The position numbers and the translations under genes were made by a program. A stretch of 27,446 nucleotides of DNA, from the NCBI GenBank assembly GCA_910584265.1, contig CAJTZE010000046.1, positions 1-27,446 of the forward strand, in the 5' to 3' direction. This document shows positions 1 to 5,578 of this stretch, one piece after another. The notes under the pieces are model-generated. The model saw only the letters and a program-made list of their open reading frames with translations, was not told the origin of the DNA and made no database searches. The stretch comes from an uncultured Dorea sp. GTDB lineage: Bacteria; Bacillota; Clostridia; Lachnospirales; Lachnospiraceae. Numbering within the stretch: position 1 is the stretch's first letter; every line of letters starts with the position of its first letter.

Positions 1-1
1 T

Positions 2-235
2 TATGAATATGGAATAAGAGGGTAATACCTAAACTAAGGAAGTTACGGTTTAATAGATGTAGGATTGATTGCACTTGTTTCGTATATTCAGTTTAGAGCC
101 GTTCCAGCTATTCAAAATAACACAATTTCAAATTATGGAACAGAAATAACTATTGTTTCATTAGGAATTTGTGCTTATATAATTCTTGTTGCAATGATAG
201 CGGTTATTCGTGGCTTTAAGTATAGTAAGAAATAA
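2..235 (+). pseudogene. C-terminal remnant of a small membrane protein
   Basis: The frame ending at the TAA of 233-235 is open back to 38 and encodes 65 residues, ending in a hydrophobic helix (ITIVSLGICAYIILVAMIAV) and a basic tail (RGFKYSKK), as in a membrane protein with a cytoplasmic C-terminus. A second, partly hydrophobic stretch (GLIALVSYIQF) lies before it. The same frame continues to the window edge but carries TAA codons at 23-25 and 35-37, and no start codon with a ribosome site is seen inside. It is therefore a decayed or frameshifted gene whose body lies outside the window. The family is not recognisable. Confidence 0.35.
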
Positions 236-314
236 TGAGGTTAGAATGATAACCTCAAGTTCCTATGTAATTATTAAAGAAATTTTAAGAAAATAATTTG
301 TTTGAGGTATTGGT

Positions 315-539
315 ATGATAAGACTTAAAAAACGAGATATAAAAAAGGCATTAAAAGCTGGTGCAAAAGCTGGCGGTGTATCATTAGCTGATGTTCGAGC
401 TGATATTGAAGCAACGATTGATGAAGCAATGAACAGTACCGACCCTGATGTGCAGGCAAATTTCAAAAAGTATTTTGGAAATAAACGCCCTACGCCAGAA
501 AAATATATTTATAAGATTACGAAAAAGACAGTAAAATAA
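315..539 (+). CDS. Small ICE/phage-type accessory protein (74 aa)
   Basis: The start ATG is preceded by GAGG at about 303-306. The product is a highly charged, probably helical 74-residue protein with an N-terminal KRDIKKALKAGAKAGG segment, an acidic middle (DIEATIDEAMNSTDPD) and a conserved-looking RPTPEKYIYKI tail. Small proteins with this layout (KRDxKxAxxxGAKxxGV ... RPTPEEF) are common accessory genes of clostridial conjugative elements and prophages, sometimes labelled as sporulation-factor-like by similarity. That family statement is from memory. The gene sits alone between the membrane-protein remnant and the leader/terminator unit. No catalytic residues can be assigned. Confidence 0.6.
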   Translation: MIRLKKRDIKKALKAGAKAGGVSLADVRADIEATIDEAMNSTDPDVQANFKKYFGNKRPTPEKYIYKITKKTVK

Positions 540-562
540 GTGCTTTAAAGGGGGCTTGTATT

Positions 563-607
563 ATGGAACGCTTTAAGTACAATCTTATACGGTCATACAC
601 TACCTAA
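563..607 (+). CDS. Candidate 14-aa leader peptide
   Basis: A strong ribosome site (AAAGGGGG, 547-554) stands eight bases before an ATG that opens a 14-codon frame, MERFKYNLIRSYTT, ending in TAA at 605-607. Forty bases later a well-formed intrinsic terminator begins. A short translated ORF placed directly before a terminator is the layout of translation-coupled attenuators, known in this element family upstream of tet(M). Nothing else supports the peptide being made, and no alternative antiterminator was confirmed, so the call is tentative. Confidence 0.4.
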   Translation: MERFKYNLIRSYTT

Positions 608-647
608 CTGCATTTTATCAACAACTGAATATTTTATAGCTATAATA

Positions 648-684
648 GCTCGTATAAAACTATATGTTTTGTGCGGGCTTTTTT
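648..684 (+). terminator. Intrinsic terminator after the leader ORF
   Basis: GCTCGTATAAAAC (648-660) pairs over 13 positions, including G-T pairs, with GTTTTGTGCGGGC ending at 678 around a TATAT loop. Six T residues follow (679-684). An overlapping small inverted repeat, AGCTAT/ATAGCT (638-650), shares the left arm and could form an alternative fold. Confidence 0.8.
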
Positions 685-805
685 CATACCTGAAAAAATT
701 AAATTTTTTTCAAAATAGGTCATTAAATCACACCTTTCATTCCCTATATGGTGCGGAAAGAGGGATAAACACTTTTCAAATCATAGAGGAAAGGGGGTGA
801 GATTG

Positions 806-1225
806 ATGAAACCGTCTGACTTCCAGAAAACAGTTCAATGTCGCTTTGAAAGTTGTTTGAAGAAAGTTGTCCGTCATGTTGTAAAGGACTACCAGCAAGG
901 ATTGAAACGACGAAAAGATAAAGAAATTCCATTCTGTGAACTTCCAGAAATTTTCGTTGAAAATTTTGCTGTGTGGGACGACTACGAAACAGATTATACA
1001 ATCTTTTCAGTATGTGGCATTGATATTCGTGTCCTTGATGATGGGCTGGCAGAAGCCTTGAAGAAACTTCCAGAAAGAAAGAGAAATACTCTGTTGATGT
1101 ATTACTTCTTGGAAATGACAGAAAGTGAAATTGCCAACTTGCAAAAGATTACGCAAAGCGGTGTATTTAAAAACCGACATCATGCTTTAGAAACTATGAA
1201 AAAAATACTAAAGGAGAAGCAGTAA
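806..1225 (+). CDS. Tn916 Orf7-like sigma-70-family protein
   Basis: The ATG at 806 is chosen because AAGGGGG (791-797) lies eight bases upstream; the longer frame from GTG 797 would overlap that site. The 139-residue product ends in a sigma region-4 type helix-turn-helix: LPERKRNTLLMYYFLEMTE, then SEIANLQKITQSGVFKNRHHAL. This is the Orf7 protein of Tn916-family ICEs, a sigma-like activator of the transfer genes. It is followed two bases later by an orf8-like gene, the usual order. The terminator at 648-684 lies upstream, so readthrough from the accessory genes is limited and the pair probably has its own promoter, which I could not place convincingly. Confidence 0.85.
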   Translation: MKPSDFQKTVQCRFESCLKKVVRHVVKDYQQGLKRRKDKEIPFCELPEIFVENFAVWDDYETDYTIFSVCGIDIRVLDDGLAEALKKLPERKRNTLLMYYFLEMTESEIANLQKITQSGVFKNRHHALETMKKILKEKQ

Positions 1226-1226
1226 A

Positions 1227-1475
1227 ATGAAGCAAACATTTAAGAAGCCGTCCTACTATTTGCTTTCGCAGGCAATGGACGGGGAGGAAAAAGCGATTGA
1301 AAAGATACTGGCATTTTATGACCCGTACATATCAAAGTGCTGTCTGCGTCCACTCTATGATGAATACGGCAATGTCTATATTGTTGTAGATATGGAGTTA
1401 AAGGGACTTATCAGAGAAGCACTTATTAAAATGATTTTAGGGTTTGATATTGCCTTAGAAATCGAAGAAGAATAA
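1227..1475 (+). CDS. Tn916 Orf8-like regulatory protein
   Basis: This 82-residue protein begins two bases after orf7, with its ribosome site (AAGGAG) inside the end of orf7, so the two are translationally linked. The sequence (FKKPSYYLLSQAMDGEEKAIEKILAFYDPYI near the start, acidic EIEEE end) matches the Orf8 helix-turn-helix family found beside Orf7 in Tn916-like elements, a sigma-factor-like N-terminal fold of the kind named HTH_16. In Tn916, orf7/orf8 readthrough through the circular form drives transfer genes. That role is inferred here from synteny. Confidence 0.8.
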   Translation: MKQTFKKPSYYLLSQAMDGEEKAIEKILAFYDPYISKCCLRPLYDEYGNVYIVVDMELKGLIREALIKMILGFDIALEIEEE

Positions 1476-1583
1476 CAAGCAGTAACCGCAGAGCATGATT
1501 TGTTCAATCCCCTCTTTCCTGCTCTGCACCTGCTTTTACATGAAAGTAACACGCTTTCGCCACAGCTCTTTGACAACTGAATA

Positions 1584-1812
1584 AAGCAGACAGATACGTT
1601 TGTGAGATAGTGAGCCACGGGGACTGTACGCCACGACCTTTTCAAAAGAAAGCGAGCGACCCACGCAGTGATCCGAGAGCGACTGTTGGAAAAGTCGTTT
1701 TGCCACGACCTATCCTCACAGAATAATGATACGTCCGCATGGTGCGGTTCTGCCCACAAGAATGGGAATAGTTGAGATACTAACGGAGCTTTCCAAAGCC
1801 GTCTGTCTGCTT
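1584..1812 (+). ncRNA. Candidate structured RNA in the ICE (about 229 nt)
   Basis: The 422 bases between orf8 (ends 1475) and the next small gene (starts 1897) hold no convincing ORF. AAGCAGACAGA (1584-1594) is perfectly complementary to TCTGTCTGCTT (1802-1812), extended by a T-G pair. Inside lie TGTGAGATAG (1601-1610) with CTATCCTCACA (1710-1720), ten pairs and one bulge; CGACcTTTTC (1634-1643) with GAAAAGTCG (1689-1697), nine pairs and one bulge; hairpin CCGCA/TGCGG (1735-1747); and hairpin CCCA/TGGG (1753-1766). These pairings nest without conflict, as in a closed multi-branched RNA. A possible TTGACA -35 box lies at 1569-1574 without a good -10. A 10-base direct repeat GCCACGACCT occurs at 1630 and 1702. 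The family is not recognised. Confidence 0.5.
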
Positions 1813-1830
1813 CTGTAACATTGTGAAAAA

Positions 1831-1859
1831 TACGCATATTGGATAAGCCTATGTGCGTA
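1831..1859 (+). other. Hairpin before the 40-aa gene
   Basis: TACGCATAT (1831-1839) pairs with ATGTGCGTA (1851-1859), nine pairs with one G-T, around an 11-base loop. No T tract follows, so it is not an ordinary terminator. It ends about 22 bases before the ribosome site of the 40-residue gene and could affect its translation. Confidence 0.4.
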
Positions 1860-1896
1860 TGTTGAGAATAGATAGCTGACTAAGGGGGCTGATAAC

Positions 1897-2019
1897 TTGG
1901 CTAAAAAAGAACCTGCACAATATATCGTAGAACGGGAATTTTTAGGTAAATTTTCCGTAGAGGAATTGCTTGTCCGTATCGTGAAATCTCATGTAAAAAA
2001 AGGACTATCAAGAGGGTAA
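1897..2019 (+). CDS. Small ICE protein upstream of the recombinase (40 aa)
   Basis: A TTG start is preceded by the strong site AAGGGGG (1882-1888) and opens a 40-codon frame ending in TAA at 2017-2019. The product begins LAKKEPAQYIVEREFLGKFS, continues with VEELLVRIVKSHVKKGL and is predicted helical at its C-terminal half. Short proteins of this kind directly upstream of the integrase or recombinase gene are typical of Tn916-family elements (from memory), where the position is that of an excisionase or other recombination accessory factor. At 40 residues it is too short for a classical winged-helix Xis, so the function is open. The gene is intact. Confidence 0.6.
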   Translation: MAKKEPAQYIVEREFLGKFSVEELLVRIVKSHVKKGLSRG

Positions 2020-2034
2020 AACCCTTGAAAACAA

Positions 2035-2063
2035 TGGAAAGAAGCCGTACTTTATGGTATAAT
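2035..2063 (+). promoter_or_regulatory. Extended -10 promoter of the recombinase gene
   Basis: TATAAT (2058-2063) carries an extended -10 TG at 2055-2056. A weak -35, TGGAAA (2035-2040), lies 17 bases upstream. The recombinase start codon follows 36 bases downstream with AGGTGG at 2089-2094. Confidence 0.65.
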
Positions 2064-2080
2064 ATTATCATAGGTACGGC
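2044..2080. promoter_or_regulatory. Palindromic operator over the recombinase promoter
   Basis: GCCGTAC (2044-2050) and GTACGGC (2074-2080) form a perfect 7-bp inverted repeat that brackets the -10 box. Inner arms TATG (2053-2056) and CATA (2069-2072) add symmetry. A dimeric repressor or accessory factor binding here would occlude the promoter, so this is a candidate control point for excision and integration. Confidence 0.5.
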
Positions 2081-2098
2081 AGTTGAATAGGTGGAAAA

Positions 2099-3727
2099 AT
2101 GATTTATCAAAAAGGTTCAAACTTATTTAACGTGGCTATTTATATCAGATTATCACGAGAGGACGGAGATAAGGAAGAAAGCGATAGTGTAGGAAATCAG
2201 AGAAAACTTTTAACAGAATATGTGAACAAGCATGATGACTTTATCCTATATGATGTTTATATTGATGACGGTTTTACGGGAACGAATTTTAATAGACCAG
2301 ACTTTCATAGAATGATTGCTGACATTGAAGATAACAAGGTAAATTGTGTTGTCGTAAAAGACCTTTCCCGTTTCGGACGAGATTACATTGATACGGGGCG
2401 ATATTTGGAAAGAATATTTCCAGAGCTTAATGTTCGTTTTATTTCTGTAACAGATAATATTGATAGTATGAAGCAGGCATACGATATGTTACTTCCTATT
2501 AAAAATATATTCAACGAACAGTATGCCAGAGATATTTCTAATAAAATTCAAGCGACTGTAAAATCAAAGCAGAAAGCAGGGGAATTTATCGGAGCTTTTA
2601 CAAGTTATGGTTATAAGAAATCTCCTGCAAATAAAAATAAACTTGTGATTGATGAATATGCGTCCGAAGTTGTAAAAAGAGTATTTACTATGTATGCACA
2701 AGGAATAGGAAAACAAAGCATTGCCAAAATACTAAATGCAGAGGGTATCCTTTGTCCGTCGGAATATAAAAAGCTCAACGGCGAAAATTACAAAAATTGC
2801 AACCGTTTAGAGAAAACTTCTTATTGGACGTATTCCACGATTAAAGTGATGTTACAAAATGAGCTTTATATTGGAAATATGGTACAAGGAAAGAAACATC
2901 AACGTATGAGAAGCAAACAGCGTCCAGTTGAGAAAGAAAACTGGATAAGGGTTGAAAATACACATGAACCGATTATAGACCGTCAACTATGGGATAAGGT
3001 ACAAAAACTGCTGACGAAAAAACATAGGGATATTGATTTAGAAACAAATAAAAATATCTTTGCAGGTTTTATCAAGTGTGGCGATTGTGGTCGGGCAATG
3101 ATGAAAAATTTCTGGCGACGTGCTGACGGAAGTAAGTCCTATTCATTCTATTGTGGAACTTACAAAAGAAGTGGAAAAGATTATTGCACTCCGCACACGC
3201 TCCCGTTTCAAGTATTGAATGATATTGTGCTGGGAGATTTAAAGCAGATTATCCGCAATGTAGAGAACTTGCAGGAACTTGTAAAATCACAATCTTTCAC
3301 AGCAACAAAAATTAGAAAATCAACAGACATAGAATTGACAAAGTTAAAAGCAGAGCTTGAAAGAGTGAAGAAGTTGAAAAAGTCAATTTATGAAGATTAC
3401 AAAGACGAACTGATTTCTAAAGAAGAATTTCTTTCTTATCGAGAGGACTATCAACAAAAAGAAACGCTTTACTCCAAACAGATTGAAACGCTGGAAGAAA
3501 AGAAAAAGGAAAGTGTAACAGAAGATGTTTTTGAAACACCGTGGTTAAGGCGGTTGTTGGAACTGAAAGACATTGAAGAATTAGACAGAGATATTATTGT
3601 GGAAATGATAGACCAGATAACAGTTTATGAAAACCGCAAACTTAAAATCTCATACAACTTCGGAAATGAGCTGGAACATTTATTTTCAAGCGTTTACTGT
3701 GAGGACTTGGAGAAAAAGGCTATCTAA
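2099..3727 (+). CDS. Large serine recombinase (TndX/TnpX type)
   Basis: This 542-residue enzyme cuts and rejoins the element ends during excision and integration. The N-terminal resolvase domain (about 1-150) has the catalytic serine S19 in YIRLSRED, and VVKDLSRFGRD and YARDIS motifs. A recombinase domain spans about 160-290. A zinc ribbon follows (CGDCGRAM with Cys pair YCGTYKRSGKDYC, about 327-365), then a long coiled coil (about 385-470, ELTKLKAELERVKKLKKS) and a C-terminal tail. The length is close to TndX of Tn5397 (533 aa), a Tn916 relative that uses a serine rather than tyrosine recombinase; that comparison is from memory. It is the last gene before the element end, the usual place. 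It has its own promoter and an overlapping palindrome. The gene appears intact. Confidence 0.93.
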   Translation: MIYQKGSNLFNVAIYIRLSREDGDKEESDSVGNQRKLLTEYVNKHDDFILYDVYIDDGFTGTNFNRPDFHRMIADIEDNKVNCVVVKDLSRFGRDYIDTGRYLERIFPELNVRFISVTDNIDSMKQAYDMLLPIKNIFNEQYARDISNKIQATVKSKQKAGEFIGAFTSYGYKKSPANKNKLVIDEYASEVVKRVFTMYAQGIGKQSIAKILNAEGILCPSEYKKLNGENYKNCNRLEKTSYWTYSTIKVMLQNELYIGNMVQGKKHQRMRSKQRPVEKENWIRVENTHEPIIDRQLWDKVQKLLTKKHRDIDLETNKNIFAGFIKCGDCGRAMMKNFWRRADGSKSYSFYCGTYKRSGKDYCTPHTLPFQVLNDIVLGDLKQIIRNVENLQELVKSQSFTATKIRKSTDIELTKLKAELERVKKLKKSIYEDYKDELISKEEFLSYREDYQQKETLYSKQIETLEEKKKESVTEDVFETPWLRRLLELKDIEELDRDIIVEMIDQITVYENRKLKISYNFGNELEHLFSSVYCEDLEKKAI

Positions 3728-3745
3728 TCTCAATACATTTCTAAC

Positions 3746-3764
3746 TCCCCATATATACTGGGGA
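3746..3764. repeat. Short inverted repeat at the ICE right end
   Basis: TCCCC (3746-3750) and GGGGA (3760-3764) flank a nine-base AT-rich loop, 19 bases after the recombinase stop codon. No T tract follows. It may be a transcription barrier or part of the recombinase binding region near the end of the element. Confidence 0.4.
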
Positions 3765-3802
3765 ATACATATCACAATTTGCGTAAACTACAATCAGCAC
3801 AT
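3765..3802. mobile_element. ICE/chromosome junction (attR region)
   Basis: AT-rich element sequence gives way to GC-rich chromosomal coding sequence just before the amidase motif HGGRDPGA (CAT at 3800-3802). The residues before it (RKLQSA) do not resemble the beta strand and Gly expected before HGG in amidases, so the crossover lies within or just before the codons around 3795-3802. The exact core dinucleotide cannot be fixed without the other end. Confidence 0.65.
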
Positions 3803-4585
3803 GGAGGCCGGGATCCGGGAGCGGTATATAACGGCAGGCAGGAAAAGGATGATGTACTTAGGCTTACGCTGGCAGTGGGCGAGATTTTACAGAACAATGG
3901 GATCGATGTGGAGTATACAAGGACAACCGATATATACGAATCGCCCCTGCAGAAAGCGATGGAGGCGAATGAAGCCGGGGTGGATTTGTTTATATCCATC
4001 CACCGCAATTCTTTTCCCACAGAAAATACGGCCTTTGGAGTAGAATCTCTGGTTTATGATCTGTCGGGGCTGAAATTGGAGATTGCCGAATCCATTGACC
4101 AGCAGTTAGAGACGATAGGCTTCCGGGATTTGGGAGTGAAAGCAAGGCCGAATCTGGTAGTGCTGAGGCGGACGAATATGCCGGCGGTGCTGGTCGAGGT
4201 TGGATTTATCAATTCCGATGTGGACAATGAACTGTTTGATGCAAATTTTGATGATATTGCGCTTGCGATCGCAGAGGGGATTTTAGATGTGCTAAGGAGC
4301 CAGGGGCTGGTTCCCGATGCTCCGGGGCAGGGTACAGGCGGCGGAAATGTGCCGGGAGGCAGCGCGGCGCCGGGATACCGGGTACAGGTCGGAGCCTTCC
4401 GCAATCAGCAGTATGCAGGGCGTCTGCTGAATGAACTTCTCGAGCAGGATTTTCCGGCATATCTTATTGATTCCGGCGATTATATCCGTGTTCAGGTGGG
4501 AGATTATGCCGATATGAATCAGGCGGTGGAGATGGAACGGAGATTGAAAAGAGAAGGTTATCAGACGGTACTGATACGAGGCTGA
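3779..4585 (+). CDS. N-acetylmuramoyl-L-alanine amidase with SPOR domain, 5' end replaced by the ICE
   Basis: The enzyme cleaves the amide bond between MurNAc and the stem peptide of peptidoglycan. The Amidase_3 zinc site is preserved: His in HGGRDPG, Glu in GRQEKDD and His in SIHRNSF; the catalytic Glu lies in VLVEVGFINSD. A Pro/Gly-rich linker (about 178-195) leads to a SPOR domain (YRVQVGAFRNQQYAG ... RVQVGDYADMNQA), which binds denuded glycan. The normal N-terminus, a beta strand of the type KIVLDAGHGG, is missing: the frame opens with TTG 3779 and the unrelated residues RKLQSA encoded by ICE sequence, with no ribosome site. The missing start should lie at the other end of the element. 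As read, the gene is probably not expressed properly. Confidence 0.85.
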   Translation: MRKLQSAHGGRDPGAVYNGRQEKDDVLRLTLAVGEILQNNGIDVEYTRTTDIYESPLQKAMEANEAGVDLFISIHRNSFPTENTAFGVESLVYDLSGLKLEIAESIDQQLETIGFRDLGVKARPNLVVLRRTNMPAVLVEVGFINSDVDNELFDANFDDIALAIAEGILDVLRSQGLVPDAPGQGTGGGNVPGGSAAPGYRVQVGAFRNQQYAGRLLNELLEQDFPAYLIDSGDYIRVQVGDYADMNQAVEMERRLKREGYQTVLIRG

Positions 4586-4609
4586 GAGACGGCTGGATAG
4601 ATAGGGGGG

Positions 4610-4630
4610 CGGCAGCAGGATATACTGCCG
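4610..4630. terminator. Weak hairpin between convergent genes
   Basis: CGGCAG (4610-4615) pairs with CTGCCG (4625-4630) in the gap between the convergent amidase and activase genes. There is no clear T tract on either strand, so termination here is only suggested by position. Confidence 0.3.
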
Positions 4631-4650
4631 TTCCCTTTGAATTGTAGGAG

Positions 4651-5563
4651 TTATTCACCCACTGTTACATAAAAACCGCTGCTTTCAAACCGCTCTTTGA
4701 GACGTGCCATCTCCTCATCAGAGGGAGGAGCAAGTTCCTCCAGACCGTATTCCATGTCAAGCTTTTCGTATTTGGATACTCCTAAACGGTGGTAAGGAAG
4801 CAGGCTTACATGACAGCCCGGAGCATGTTTTAGAAGGAAGTTAATGGTATCATGGATGTTTTTGTCCGTATTATTGATTCCTGGTATAATAGGAATCTGC
4901 ACAATAACGTTTGCTCCGGAGGCTGTCAATTTACAGAAATTATCTAAAATTAACCGGCTGGATACGCCGGTTAATTTTCTGTGGGTTTCCCAGTCAATAA
5001 TCTTCAGGTCATAGTAAAAAAAGTCAATATAAGGAAGAAGCTTTTCATAAACCTCCCACCGGACATATCCGCAGGTTTCGATACAGGCAGATATGTTCTG
5101 CGCTTGGCATTCTTTGGCAAGTGCATATAGAAAATCCTCCTGACTGGCGGCCTCGCCGCCGGAGAAGGTTACGCCTCCTCCTGATGTATGGTAGTAGGGC
5201 TTGTCTTTCAGAATGTCCTTCATAATTCCACTGACTGTCCGGCGTTCGCCGGCCATGGTCAGCGCCTGAGTGTTGCAGGCGTGGGTGCAGCGGCTGCAGG
5301 AAGTACATTTACTGCGGTCGATCTCAATGCCGGAGCCGCTCCAGGACAATGCTTGTGCCGGGCATGCCAGAATACATTTTTTGCAGCCGATGCATCTGTT
5401 CGGCCAATACATTAGCTGGCATGCCGTCTTCTGTGTTTCCGGATTGGAACACCATTTGCAGCGGAGCGGGCAGCCCTTGAGGAATATAACGGTCCGTATT
5501 CCCGGGCCGTCCTTGACGGCATACCGTTCGATTTCGCTGATTATACCTTGTGTGTGTGTTCAA
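4651..5563 (-). pseudogene. Glycyl radical enzyme activase, frameshifted at a (TG)5 repeat
   Basis: A radical-SAM enzyme of this family installs the glycyl radical on its partner enzyme. Reading the main frame, the SAM cluster motif CPLRCKWC is followed by a ferredoxin-like insert with two CxxCxxC sets (CIGCKKC and CTSCSRC), then GGGVTFSGGE and ETCGY, typical of activases of dehydratase-type partners. The TTG at 5563 has a good site (GAGGTG) overlapping the end of the enzyme gene, but its frame enters a (CA) repeat (TG units at 5549-5558) and continues out of frame. The catalytic frame has no usable start after its TGA at 5560-5562; the first ATG (5412) lies after the CPLRCKWC motif. One more CA unit would join the two, giving about 304 residues. 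It lies 15 bases downstream of the enzyme gene. Confidence 0.85.
5549..5558. repeat. (TG)5 dinucleotide repeat at the activase start
   Basis: Five TG units lie five bases inside the activase TTG start codon (on the coding strand, CA units). With five units the start is out of frame with the radical-SAM domain; six or three units would restore the frame. Confidence 0.8.
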
Positions 5564-5578
5564 AATATCACCTCAGCT

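Noticed and set aside
1584..1812. Group II or group I intron
   Set aside because: No domain V-like 34-mer, no intron ORF, and no split gene at its borders.
1376..1837. 153-residue minus-strand ORF across the structured ICE gap
   Set aside because: No ribosome site, Ser/Arg-rich improbable composition, and it is explained by the antisense of orf8 plus the helix-rich region.
3627..4043. 138-residue ORF crossing the ICE/chromosome junction
   Set aside because: Out-of-frame shadow of the recombinase 3' end and the amidase.
5324..5563. Independent 79-residue protein from TTG 5563
   Set aside because: It is the out-of-frame product of the activase start; the other frame contains the radical-SAM motif.
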